From assembly GCF_000337455.1 (NCBI RefSeq), contig NZ_AOIU01000047.1, positions 85,955 to 149,954 of the forward strand: a stretch of 64,000 bases of DNA, given 5' to 3'. Position 1 is the stretch's first letter. Each line of letters opens with the position of its first letter. The notes under the pieces were generated by a model, which worked only from the letters and a program-made list of their open reading frames with translations, had not been told where the DNA came from and searched no databases. Source of the stretch: Halosimplex carlsbadense 2-9-1. Lineage in GTDB: Archaea; Halobacteriota; Halobacteria; Halobacteriales; Haloarculaceae. Both the position numbers and the translations under genes were made by a program. Of the stretch, positions 46,770 to 54,761 are shown piece by piece.

Positions 46770-47250
46770 GAGTGTAGCAGTGGTTTCTGCTGGTTATGTC
46801 GTGGAAGAAAGTCAAACGACAGCGACCGCACTTACCGGAGACAGCAGGCGATGAAAGCCCTCGGCGCGCTCGCTCACGGGTCGTTGCACTCCCCGTTCGC
46901 ATGTCGAGGCGCTCGCTTCGCTCGCGCCTCGCACTCGCGGTCGCTGAGGCGGGATATCCTCGCGGCCTCCGGCCGCTTCGGATAGTGCCCGCTCAGGCGA
47001 CTGGATAAACGCGAGCGCGCCTCGCCCTTTCAGTCCACCAGGAGAGCAAGCTCTCCTGAGCCCTCGTTCGCTCCGCTCACGAGGACGCCAGGAAAGCACC
47101 GCGCCAGCAACCACAAACAGCCACACACCTCCCCAGCCGACTGCGCTTCTCGCAGGCTGCGATGCTCATCCCTCGCGCGACTGTTTCGAGCGGCCCGCCA
47201 AGAGGCGCGCACGCTCGACAGCGCACGCCGACCGCACCGCTAACGACCTC
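46770..47250 (-). repeat. Dispersed intergenic hairpin repeat, copy R5 (longest)
   Basis: The most complete copy. On the minus strand: GCGTGCGCTGTCGAGCG, a GCCTCTTGGCGGGC hairpin, GCGCGAGGGATGAG, core at 47120-47134, TGGTTGCTG, an AGGAGAGC/GCTCTCCT hairpin (about 47040-47057), TGGACTGAAAGGGCGAGGCGC, and a long cruciform (CTGAGGCGGGATATCC... GGATAGTGCCCGCTCAG, about 46943-47000). It ends CGAGGGCTTTCATCGCCTGCTGTC and GTAAGTGCGGTCGCTGTCG. The tail matches copy R6. With its flanks it fills the 727-nt gap between the CPBP and DUF151 genes; ORFs there are not credible. 46615-46769 shows no gene. Confidence 0.88.
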
Positions 47251-47341
47251 ACCTGTACTGAGCATCCGCGCGAACGAAGCGAGCGAGGAAACTCCCGGTC
47301 GAAAAAGATGGTTTTTGAGGGTCGCGCTCCAACGGTGTGAC

Positions 47342-47878
47342 ATGGCAACACACGAGGCCACGGTCGAGGGCGTCGGCGTCGGCGTCGGCGACGACGGCCC
47401 GGGCCACCCGGTCGTCCTCCTGCGCGTCCGCGAGGAACTGGTCCCCATCTTCGTCAGCGCCGACCAGGCCCAGTCGATGCAACACGCCCTGGACGGGACG
47501 CCCTTCGAGCGACCGCTCACCCACGACCTGTTCGTCGACATGGTCGCCGAGTTCGGTGGTGCCATCGACCGGATCCGCATCGACGACCTGGCCGACGGCA
47601 CCTTCTACGCGAAGATCGACACCGAGCAGTACGGCGACGAGGAGCGCTCGGAGATGGTCTTCGACGCCCGCCCGAGCGACGGCATCGCGCTCGCGCTGCG
47701 GGTCGACTGCCCCATCATCGTCTCCGACGAGGTGGTCGACGAAGCGGGTCGCGACCCCGACGACCTGGGGTTCGTCGACGAGGAGGAAGCCCGCCGCGAA
47801 CACGACCTGGGCGAGGAGGGGTTCGACTTCGACGACGAGGACGACGGTCCGGACTTCGGCGGCGACGACCCGTTCTGA
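47342..47878 (+). CDS. Bifunctional nuclease (DUF151) family protein
   Basis: 178 residues. VVLLRVREELVPIFVSADQAQSM, LTHDLFVDMVAEFGGAIDRIRIDDL and FDARPSDGIALALRVDCPIIVSDEV are the BFN/DUF151 signatures; the family includes plant and bacterial proteins with reported DNase/RNase activity. A strongly acidic tail of about 40 residues (EEARREHDLGEEGFDF onward) is a haloarchaeal addition. GGTTTTTGAGG lies about 27 nt before the ATG. Cytoplasmic. The substrate is unknown. Confidence 0.88.
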   Translation: MATHEATVEGVGVGVGDDGPGHPVVLLRVREELVPIFVSADQAQSMQHALDGTPFERPLTHDLFVDMVAEFGGAIDRIRIDDLADGTFYAKIDTEQYGDEERSEMVFDARPSDGIALALRVDCPIIVSDEVVDEAGRDPDDLGFVDEEEARREHDLGEEGFDFDDEDDGPDFGGDDPF

Positions 47879-48076
47879 GGAGGTGTTCCGTCCCGAACTC
47901 GGAACCGAGGGATGGGATCCGACGGCCTCGTCGGTCTCGACCAAGGGACCTGAGTCGTGTTCGCGAAGTGCGGTCTACTGCTGGCGACGCTGTTCGGCGT
48001 CCTCGCGTCGTCTTTCGGCGGAGTCCAGACCTGCGTTGGCTGTCTCCGTGAGCGCGGTGAAAAACGGCGGACGGCG

Positions 48077-49642
48077 TCAGTCGTCGGCGATGACGCGGTC
48101 GTCGCTGGTGGCGACGAGCCGATCGATGGCGTCGACCATGGCCTCGACGGAGGCGCGGGTGATGTCCGAGTCGCTGGCGGTCACCGTCACGAAGTCGTCG
48201 CCGCGGGACATCTCCACCTCGACGGTGACGATAGCGTCCGTCCCACCAGTAATGGCGTCGACGTGGTAGGATTCGAGGTGGGTGTCGAACGAATGGCCGA
48301 GCGCCGACTGGACGGCGTTGATCGCGGCGTCCACAGGTCCGGAACCGATCTCGGCCTCGGTGCGCTCCTCGCCGTCGACGACGAGGGTGACCGTGGCCGT
48401 CGGCGTGTTGCCGCCGGCGACGGTCGTGAGTTCCGTGATCTCGACGCGGCGCTCGTGTTCGCTGTCGGTCACGTCTTCGGCGATGGTGAGCAGGTCGGCG
48501 TCGGTGACGCGCTTGCCGCGGTCGCCGATCTCCTTGACGCGGGCGACGATCGCTGACAGCTCCTCGTCGGTCACCTCGAAGTCCTTCTCGTCGAGGGCGG
48601 CCTTCACGCCGGCGCGGCCGGCGTGCTTGCCCAGCGCGAGCCGTCGTTCGCGGCCCACCTTCTCCGGCGGGTAGGGCTCGTACATCGCGTCGTCCTTGAG
48701 CGTGCCGTCGGTGTGGATGCCCGACTCGTGGGTGAAGGTGTTCTGGCCGACGACCGCCTTGTTCGGCGGCAGCGGGATGCCGGTCGCGTTGGCGACCAGT
48801 TCCGCCAGGTCGTACACCTCGGTGAGTTCGAGCGTCTCGACGCCGTAGCCGTGCGAGAGGGCGATCGCCACTTCCTCGATTGCGACGTTGCCCGCCCGTT
48901 CGCCGATGCCGTTGATGGTCCCGTGGACCACGTCGGCGCCCGCGGCGACCGACGTGAGGGCGTTCATCACCGCGAGCCCGAGGTCGTCGTGGGTGTGAGC
49001 GCTCACCGGCCCCAGCTCGGAGAGCCGGGAGACCGCTTCGAGCGCGCCGTCGGGCGTCGCGTGCCCCACGGTATCGGCCCAGCAGATGCGGTCGGCGCCC
49101 GCTTCCAGCGAGGCGCCCAGGAGCTCTTCGAGGTAGTCGAGATCCGCCCGGGAGCCGTCCTCGCCGATGACCTCGACCCACAGATCGTGGTCCTTTGCGT
49201 ACTCGACGAGTTCGACGGTGTCGCGGACGTTCTGTTCGCGGGTCGTCCCCACCTTGTCGGTGACGTGGCGGTCGCTCGCCGGGACGACGAGGTTGATCCC
49301 GTCCACGCCACACTCCAGGGCGAGGTCGATGTCGCGCTGGATGCCGCGACAGAAGCTCGTGACCGTCGCCGACAGGTCGAGTTCGGCGACGCGAGAGATG
49401 GTCTCGCGTTCGCCGGGGCCGGTGCAGGCGCTGCCGGCCTCGATGAATCCGACGTTCGCGCGGTCGAGCGCGCGGGCGATCCGGGCCTTCTCGTCGGGCG
49501 TCAGCGAGACACCCGGGGCTTGCTCGCCGTCGCGCAGCGTCGTGTCGAGAAACTGTACGTCTCCGACGTCAGAGAGGTGAGTCGTCTCGGGATGGTCGCC
49601 GAATAGCGTGGTCCCTTCGCGCTCACCGGAGCCGTCACACAT
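48077..49642 (-). CDS. 2-isopropylmalate synthase / (R)-citramalate synthase family
   Basis: 521 residues. FLDTTLRDGEQAPGVSLT is the acyl-transferase catalytic motif; HTHDDLGLAVMNAL supplies metal-binding His residues; NGIGERAGN and FTHESGIHTDGTLKD are family signatures. The C-terminal 130 residues form a LeuA-type regulatory dimer domain, so feedback inhibition is expected. It could be LeuA (leucine) or CimA (isoleucine); haloarchaea have several paralogues and sequence alone does not decide. A mini-ORF overlaps its start (49635-49712). There are about 198 nt before the DUF151 stop with no gene in them. Confidence 0.93.
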   Translation of the reverse strand: MCDGSGEREGTTLFGDHPETTHLSDVGDVQFLDTTLRDGEQAPGVSLTPDEKARIARALDRANVGFIEAGSACTGPGERETISRVAELDLSATVTSFCRGIQRDIDLALECGVDGINLVVPASDRHVTDKVGTTREQNVRDTVELVEYAKDHDLWVEVIGEDGSRADLDYLEELLGASLEAGADRICWADTVGHATPDGALEAVSRLSELGPVSAHTHDDLGLAVMNALTSVAAGADVVHGTINGIGERAGNVAIEEVAIALSHGYGVETLELTEVYDLAELVANATGIPLPPNKAVVGQNTFTHESGIHTDGTLKDDAMYEPYPPEKVGRERRLALGKHAGRAGVKAALDEKDFEVTDEELSAIVARVKEIGDRGKRVTDADLLTIAEDVTDSEHERRVEITELTTVAGGNTPTATVTLVVDGEERTEAEIGSGPVDAAINAVQSALGHSFDTHLESYHVDAITGGTDAIVTVEVEMSRGDDFVTVTASDSDITRASVEAMVDAIDRLVATSDDRVIADD

Positions 49643-49712
49643 GACGGAGAATTTCGCGGCCAGCCGCCGTGAGGCGACTTCCTCTATCCTCCGTGTCGGT
49701 ATGGTCCGACAT
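49635..49712 (-). CDS. Possible 25-residue leader peptide before the LeuA/CimA gene
   Basis: A minus-strand ATG at 49712 opens a 25-codon frame (begins MSDHTDTEDRGS, ends EILRHV) whose TGA lies 8 nt inside the synthase gene. A GGTTTAATT TATA element is 29-37 nt upstream, so the transcript probably starts almost at this ATG, not at that of the synthase. Translation of the mini-ORF would deliver ribosomes to the synthase start. It contains Leu, Ile and Val but no run of them, so classical attenuation is not obvious. Confidence 0.45.
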   Translation of the reverse strand: MSDHTDTEDRGSRLTAAGREILRHV

Positions 49713-49739
49713 CGTACTCCAACGTGAAGCGAGCGCCCC

Positions 49740-49749
49740 TAATTAAACC
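49740..49749 (-). promoter_or_regulatory. TATA box of the LeuA/CimA transcript
   Basis: GGTTTAATTA on the minus strand is a good haloarchaeal TATA box. Its distance from the synthase ATG (about 100 nt) implies a leader of about 75 nt containing the mini-ORF. Confidence 0.6.
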
Positions 49750-49828
49750 GTCGGGTTCCCCGTCGAACGAGTGCGACACATGGGTCACCGCCGCCGTCCG
49801 CCTCGCTCGACGGGCGGACAGCACTCGG

Positions 49829-50182
49829 TCACCCTCCGTCGAGGGAGACCCTGTCACCGGGTTCGACACCGTCGGCGGCGCCGCCCGGGAGTTCGACGAA
49901 ACAGTCGGCCTTGGCGACGCCGGTGCCGCGCCACGGGTCCAGGGTCTTCACCTGCACCACCTCGTCGTCGCGGAGCCAGATCACGTCCAGGGGCGTGCGG
50001 ACGAACAGCATGTGTACGTCGCGGTAGCTCGTCCGCCCGAAGTCGAACACGAGCGCGTACCCCTCGGGCAGCGACGACTTGCCCATCAGTCCCTTGACCT
50101 TCGACAGCAGCGAGTCGGCCCGCTCCACGTCCGTCGCGAGGGTGCGGGTGTCGCCGTCGGCCGACTCGTGGACGAGGCGCAT
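49829..50182 (-). CDS. DUF192 family protein
   Basis: 117 residues from the ATG at 50182. KVKGLMGKSSLPEGYALVFDFG, VHMLFVRTPLDVIWLRDDEVV and GVAKADCFVELPGGA match the DUF192 beta-barrel proteins (small secreted or cytoplasmic proteins, structurally known but without a defined activity). No signal peptide is seen here. The first possible start (50209) is less likely, as it would extend into the gap beside the transducer gene. It lies 38 nt downstream of the MCP gene on the same strand. Confidence 0.88.
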   Translation of the reverse strand: MRLVHESADGDTRTLATDVERADSLLSKVKGLMGKSSLPEGYALVFDFGRTSYRDVHMLFVRTPLDVIWLRDDEVVQVKTLDPWRGTGVAKADCFVELPGGAADGVEPGDRVSLDGG

Positions 50183-50220
50183 GGCTCCACACTGGTGAGA
50201 GGGGGACAAAACCGTTGCCC

Positions 50221-51951
50221 TCAGTCGTCGGTCGCCGCGGCCGAAGCGTGGCTCCCGGTCGCGAGCGCCCCGCTCCCGTCGCCGGCCGCGTCGGGCAGGC
50301 GGAAGCGGTCGAGGGCGGCCCGGAGGTCGTCGGCGCGCTCGGCGACCGACCGCACGTCGGCAGTGACCGTCGAGACGGACGCGGTCTGTTGCTCGGCCGC
50401 CGCCGCCACGGCCTCGGCCTCCTCGCGGGTCCGCTCGCTGATGTCCGCAACCTCGTCGACCCGGCCGACCACGTCCTGGGTCGTCCCGGCCTGCTCGTCG
50501 GTCGCCGCGCTGATCTCCCGGACGCTCTCGTCGAGGTCCCCCACGTCGTCGACGATGTCTTCGAAGTCGGTGAGCGCGTCCTCGATCGTGGCGACGCTGT
50601 CGCCGACCTGGTCGTGCATCTCTCGGACCGTCGTGGCAGTCTCGGCGGACTCGCGCTGGAGCTCCTCGACGAGGTCGCCCACCTCCTCGGCGGCGTCGCG
50701 GGTCTCCCCGGCCAGCCCCTTCACCTCGTCGGCGACGACCGCGAAGCCGTCGCCCGTGTCGCTCCCGTTCCCGCCGCCGGCACGGGCGGCCTCGATGCTC
50801 GCGTTCAGCGCCAGCATGTTCGTCTCCTCGGCGATCCCGTCGATGAACGAGACGATTTCGTCGACCTCGGTCATGCGGTCGGCCAGGCTCTCGACGGCGT
50901 CGGCGGTCCGCTCGATCCGACCTTCCAGGTCGCCGAGCGCCTCGACGGCCTCGGCGGCCGCGTCGCGACCCGAGCGGCCGCGCTCGGCGGTCTTGCCCGC
51001 GGTGTCGGCCACCTCGTCCGCGGAGGCGGCGATCTGCTGGACCGTCGCCGAGAGATCGTTCATCCGCTCGGCGACCGACCGGACCTGGTCGCTCTGGCGC
51101 GTCGCCCCCTCCGAGATCTCCCCCGTCGAGGTCGCCACCTCGTCGCTGGCCCGGTCGAGTTCGTCCATGCTCGCGGCCACGTCGTCGCTGGCTGCCGAGA
51201 CCTCGTCGGCGAACGCGCGCACGTCACCGACCGTCGTCCCCAGGGTCTCGACCAGCCGGTTGTAGTTCTCGCAGATCTCTCGGTACCGTTCGTCGTCACC
51301 GGCGATGTCGTCGGCGTCGAGCGTCGCGGTCAGGTCGCCGTCGGCGGCGCGGTCGGCCGCGTCTCCGAACGCCGCGACCAGCGACTCCAGGCGCTCCGAG
51401 CGCCGCTCCAGGTCGGCGGTCATCTCCTCGAGTTCGTCGGTGTACTCGCGGAGGCTGTCAGACATCCGCGACAGCGACTCGCCGAACGCGCCAGGTGCCT
51501 GCTCGTCGAGGACGGGCGCGTCGAACTCCTGGTCGGCCAGCGCGTCGGCCTGGGCCGCGACGAGTTCGATGTGGGAACTCATCTCCGCGAACGAGCGCGT
51601 CAGACTCCCGATCTCCGAGGGGTCGTCGCTCGTAGAGACGGGCACGTCGACCGCGCCGTCGGCGATCCGGTCGGCCGCCGCCTCCAGCCGCCGAACGGGG
51701 ACGACCACGTCCTCGCGGACGATCCAGACCGTGTTCACGAGCGCGAGCGCCGCCCCGACGAACAGGACCGCGCCCAGCGCGACCCTGGCGACTCCCGTCG
51801 TCACGAACGGGGCGAGCGCCTGAGCGAGTGATATCAGAAACTGAATCCCGGCCGCCGCGACGACCGTCCGCTCGACCGAACGGTCGATCCCCATCGTCGT
51901 TATCCAGCCGCGTATGAATCGCTTGTACCAGTTAACCGGGCGACCGTACAT
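50221..51951 (-). CDS. Methyl-accepting chemotaxis transducer without an outer sensor domain
   Basis: 576 residues from the ATG at 51951. Two membrane helices (about 18-38 and 42-64) are joined by only a few residues, so there is no extracellular ligand domain. A HAMP region follows, then a long coiled-coil signalling domain with [18 protein letters not shown] at the hairpin tip, where CheA/CheW bind, and Glu/Gln-rich methylation helices. It must sense a signal in the membrane or cytoplasm (energy, pH) or interact with another sensor. A TTTATG box 25-30 nt upstream favours this start; ATG 51978 is an alternative. No che genes are nearby. Confidence 0.92.
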   Translation of the reverse strand: MYGRPVNWYKRFIRGWITTMGIDRSVERTVVAAAGIQFLISLAQALAPFVTTGVARVALGAVLFVGAALALVNTVWIVREDVVVPVRRLEAAADRIADGAVDVPVSTSDDPSEIGSLTRSFAEMSSHIELVAAQADALADQEFDAPVLDEQAPGAFGESLSRMSDSLREYTDELEEMTADLERRSERLESLVAAFGDAADRAADGDLTATLDADDIAGDDERYREICENYNRLVETLGTTVGDVRAFADEVSAASDDVAASMDELDRASDEVATSTGEISEGATRQSDQVRSVAERMNDLSATVQQIAASADEVADTAGKTAERGRSGRDAAAEAVEALGDLEGRIERTADAVESLADRMTEVDEIVSFIDGIAEETNMLALNASIEAARAGGGNGSDTGDGFAVVADEVKGLAGETRDAAEEVGDLVEELQRESAETATTVREMHDQVGDSVATIEDALTDFEDIVDDVGDLDESVREISAATDEQAGTTQDVVGRVDEVADISERTREEAEAVAAAAEQQTASVSTVTADVRSVAERADDLRAALDRFRLPDAAGDGSGALATGSHASAAATDD

Positions 51952-52139
51952 GTGCTGTCGGTCGGCGAGCGCCCCCATAAAGACCGGAAGTCAATTTCAG
52001 AGCCTGAGAACTTCGATCGCCGTCCGGTCGGCCGCCGACGCCTCCCGGTCGTCACCGCGTCAGAGACGGGGACGCTCATCACGAGCGTCCGCTCGCCGCG
52101 AACGGGGGGTTCAAACCGTTCCGCGCCCACCGGCCGGAC

Positions 52140-52763
52140 ATGGAGAAGACGCCCTCGGGCACGTCGGTCGGGGTGGACGACCCGTACGCCCACGTCGACC
52201 GCTGCGACCACTGTACCGACGAGGGCCGCTGCCGGTTCGCCGTCGAACAGGGCGACCGCGACCCCGAGTTCGCGAACGCGCGCAGCCGCGAGGACTTTCG
52301 CTGTCCGGTCGTCGGCGACCTCGACGAGGAGGGGTTGACCGGCCGCTGGGAGTGGGCCGACTGCCCCCACTTCCGGTGTCGCAACAGGGATCGGGAGTGC
52401 GAGCGTTGCGGTCTCGAAGAGCACCGGATGGCCCACGACGACGAGCGGCCGCTGCTGGAGGAGCATCACCTGTCCTACGCCGGGCGGTCGGACGACGAGT
52501 CCGACGACCCGAGCCACGAGATCACGGTGTTCCTCTGTCGGTGGTGTCACGCGAAGGTCCACGACTCGTGGGCGAGTGTCGACGACGACGCCAACCCCGA
52601 CCCCGAGGCCATCGCCGAGCGCGAGGGGCGACGCTCCCGAGAGCAGTCCGAACTCGGCTTCCAGTCCGCCGCCGAGCGGTTCGATACCGGCGGAAGCGAG
52701 GGCGGTACCGACGAGAGCGGCGAGGGGTCGTCGGACCGCGGTCGGGACGAGTCCGACCGCTGA
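52140..52763 (+). CDS. HNH-like zinc-binding haloarchaeal protein
   Basis: 207 residues. The N-terminal part has a Cys-rich stretch (DRCDHCTDEGRCRF) followed by DCPHFRCRNRDRECERCG. A segment EEHHLSY, then ITVFLCRWCHAKVHDSW, resembles an HNH-type betabetaalpha-metal site with CxxC. The C terminus is acidic and disordered. GTTCAAACC lies about 30 nt before the ATG. Families of this type are conserved in haloarchaea with no known function; nuclease activity is suggested by the motif only. It does not lie beside a restriction or mobile gene. Confidence 0.65.
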   Translation: MEKTPSGTSVGVDDPYAHVDRCDHCTDEGRCRFAVEQGDRDPEFANARSREDFRCPVVGDLDEEGLTGRWEWADCPHFRCRNRDRECERCGLEEHRMAHDDERPLLEEHHLSYAGRSDDESDDPSHEITVFLCRWCHAKVHDSWASVDDDANPDPEAIAEREGRRSREQSELGFQSAAERFDTGGSEGGTDESGEGSSDRGRDESDR

Positions 52764-52807
52764 CACGCGGAGCCCTTATTTCCGTTCCGCCGTCAGGATC
52801 GATACGG

Positions 52808-53305
52808 ATGGCCCTCCGCGAGTACACGGACGACGAGTACGAACGGCTCCAGCGGAGCGAACGCGAACTCACCGGGAACCGCGAGCGGGCGGAGATCACC
52901 GACGTGGCCGTCGTCGACGACACGGCCCGACTGACGTTCGGCTTCGAGTGGACGCCCGAGCCCGACTCGGTCAGTTACGACCTCGACGACGCGCGGGACG
53001 TGATGGAGTTGAAGTCCGTGGCCGGAGCCGCGGGCTACGAGTACGACCAGCTCCCCTACCTCGAAGGCGAGACGATCCCCGTCGTCTACCTCGACGACGG
53101 CTGGGTGCCGGCCGCGGCGCTCCCCGGCGGCGGGCCGGAGACCGCCGGCGAGCGCGGCCGACAGGGCCCCTCGCTCGTCGACAGTGCATACCGTCGGCTC
53201 GCCGACCGGCTCGACGACATCACCGCCCGGTCGGTCGTCCTCGGGGTCATCGTCGTCAAGAAGCTCCTCATCGCCTCCGCGCTCGTCTACCTCCTCGTCG
53301 CCTGA
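52808..53305 (+). CDS. Tail-anchored protein, unknown function
   Basis: 165 residues from ATG. A soluble beta-rich domain (residues 1-110, acidic, including VAVVDDTARLTFGFEW) is followed by a linker and a single C-terminal membrane helix (GVIVVKKLLIASALVYLLVA), so the domain faces the cytoplasm. No motif is recognised. It is 44 nt downstream of the HNH-like gene on the same strand and may share its transcript; the two products could act together at the membrane, but this is inference. Confidence 0.6.
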   Translation: MALREYTDDEYERLQRSERELTGNRERAEITDVAVVDDTARLTFGFEWTPEPDSVSYDLDDARDVMELKSVAGAAGYEYDQLPYLEGETIPVVYLDDGWVPAAALPGGGPETAGERGRQGPSLVDSAYRRLADRLDDITARSVVLGVIVVKKLLIASALVYLLVA

Positions 53306-53317
53306 CGCGGTCGCGGC

Positions 53318-54382
53318 TCAGATCCCCTCGTCGTCCTCGACGGGAACCACCGGCGGCGGGTCGCTCACCCGGACCGACAGCGACGCCGCCGCCAGCCCGC
53401 CCAGCAGGACGACGAACCAGTAGTTCGACAGCCGGAAGAGGAAGACGGCGGCGGTCGCCGTCGGCAGGCCGACGGGCGCGAGTGCGGCGGTCACGCCCGC
53501 CAGCGCCACCTCGAACCCGCCGAGGCCGCCCGGCAGCGGCACCACGTTCAGCAGGGTGACGACCGGGACGACGAAGACGACGAGCGCGTAGGGCACCGGC
53601 TCGCCGATCGCGAGGAAGCTCGTGTACAGCGGCAACAGAAAGCAGAGCCAGCCGACGACCGCGAGCGCGACGGTCGTCAGGACCCCCCGCCGGTCACCCG
53701 TCAGGTCGCCGACCGCGCCGCCGAACCGCGCGACCGCGTCGGTGATCACCTCGGGCGCGAGCGCCGTCTCGGCCCGGGCCGAGACCCGACCGACCGTCCC
53801 GCGGAGGCCGGCGGCGACCCGGAGCGCGACGCGTTCGAGCGTCTCGCGTCGGTACACCGCGAGATAGGTGAGCGCGAGGACGACGGCGGTCACGCCGACC
53901 ATCGCGACGAGGACGGTACGCAGCAGCGTCCCGCTCGGACCGCGCTGGGTCGCGATCAAGAACGCCAGGCCGACGACGGCGAGGACGAGCGACGCCACGA
54001 CGTTGAGGAAGGCGAACACCGACGCCGCGGCCAGCGTCGACTCGTAGGGCGCCGCGGTCTCGCGGCTGACCGTGTAGGACATGAGGACGGGGCCCCCGCT
54101 CTGACCCATCGGGAGCACCTGTTTGAGGAACTCGCCGCTCAGGTACGCCGAGCGGTAGCGCCGGCCGCGGACGGTGTGGCCGGTGCTCGCCAGCAGGCGC
54201 CGCACGGCCTCGCTCCAGATCCCGAGTGCGGCGACCACCCCGAGGAATCCGACGGACAGCACCGCGAGATCCGCCGTCCGCAGCTCCGCCAGCACCGCCT
54301 CCGGCCCCACCGCCCAGAGGAACCCGCCGACGGCCAGCAACGCGACCGTGAACCCCGCGACCAGCCGGACCCGACGTGACAT
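53318..54382 (-). CDS. UPF0104/LPG-synthase-type flippase-like membrane protein (copy A)
   Basis: 354 residues with about eight helices. GEFLKQVLPMGQSGGPVLMSY and NVVPLPGGLGGFEVAL are signatures of the lysylphosphatidylglycerol synthase transmembrane family (UPF0104), proposed lipid or glycolipid flippases. The start ATG 54382 has TTTTTACC about 28 nt upstream. A paralogue (54762-55856) lies immediately upstream on the same strand, separated by repeat R6. Two similar membrane proteins in tandem suggest duplication and possible heteromer formation. Confidence 0.85.
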   Translation of the reverse strand: MSRRVRLVAGFTVALLAVGGFLWAVGPEAVLAELRTADLAVLSVGFLGVVAALGIWSEAVRRLLASTGHTVRGRRYRSAYLSGEFLKQVLPMGQSGGPVLMSYTVSRETAAPYESTLAAASVFAFLNVVASLVLAVVGLAFLIATQRGPSGTLLRTVLVAMVGVTAVVLALTYLAVYRRETLERVALRVAAGLRGTVGRVSARAETALAPEVITDAVARFGGAVGDLTGDRRGVLTTVALAVVGWLCFLLPLYTSFLAIGEPVPYALVVFVVPVVTLLNVVPLPGGLGGFEVALAGVTAALAPVGLPTATAAVFLFRLSNYWFVVLLGGLAAASLSVRVSDPPPVVPVEDDEGI

Positions 54383-54475
54383 GACGAAGACAGACACGGG
54401 CGGCCGGTAAAAATCGTCCGGCGTTCGCTCCGGAGATCGATCGGTGCAGACGATGGACGTAGCAATCCACCGTGG

Positions 54476-54745
54476 CGCGCGCTGTCGCGGCCTCCGTGCC
54501 GCGACGAAACCGTGCGAGGTCTGCGGGCGACCCGAGCGTCGCCCGCATGGCCCGAGGGACCTCCGGTCCCTCGCTGTCTTCGTGAACGTGTGACCGAAGG
54601 CTTGTCAGAGCGTGCTCTGACAGTGGATGACTGAGCGAGCGCACCGAGGGCGTTCATCGCCTGCTGTCCCCGGTAAGTGCGGTCGCTGTCGTTCGACTTC
54701 CTCTCAGGACACAACCGGCAGAAACTACCGATACACTCACACCAC
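54476..54745 (+). repeat. Dispersed intergenic hairpin repeat, copy R6 (core missing)
   Basis: GTCGCGGC/GCCGCGAC with 6-nt loop (54486-54507) is the conserved hairpin, followed by GCGGGCGAC/GTCGCCCGC (about 54526-54549), GAGGGACC/GGTCCCTC and TGTCAGAGC/GCTCTGACA (54604-54623). GGATGACTGAGCGAGCGC follows, then the tail CGAGGGCGTTCATCGCCTGCTGTC and GTAAGTGCGGTCGCTGTCG, as in R5. The GGGGAGG core is absent. It lies between the two UPF0104 paralogues. Confidence 0.85.
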
Positions 54746-54761
54746 GAATCGAACAGCGACC

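Noticed and set aside
46686..47212. Several 60-104 codon frames in the lonB-distal gap
   Set aside because: All fall in repeat R5; frames conflict and composition is not protein-like.
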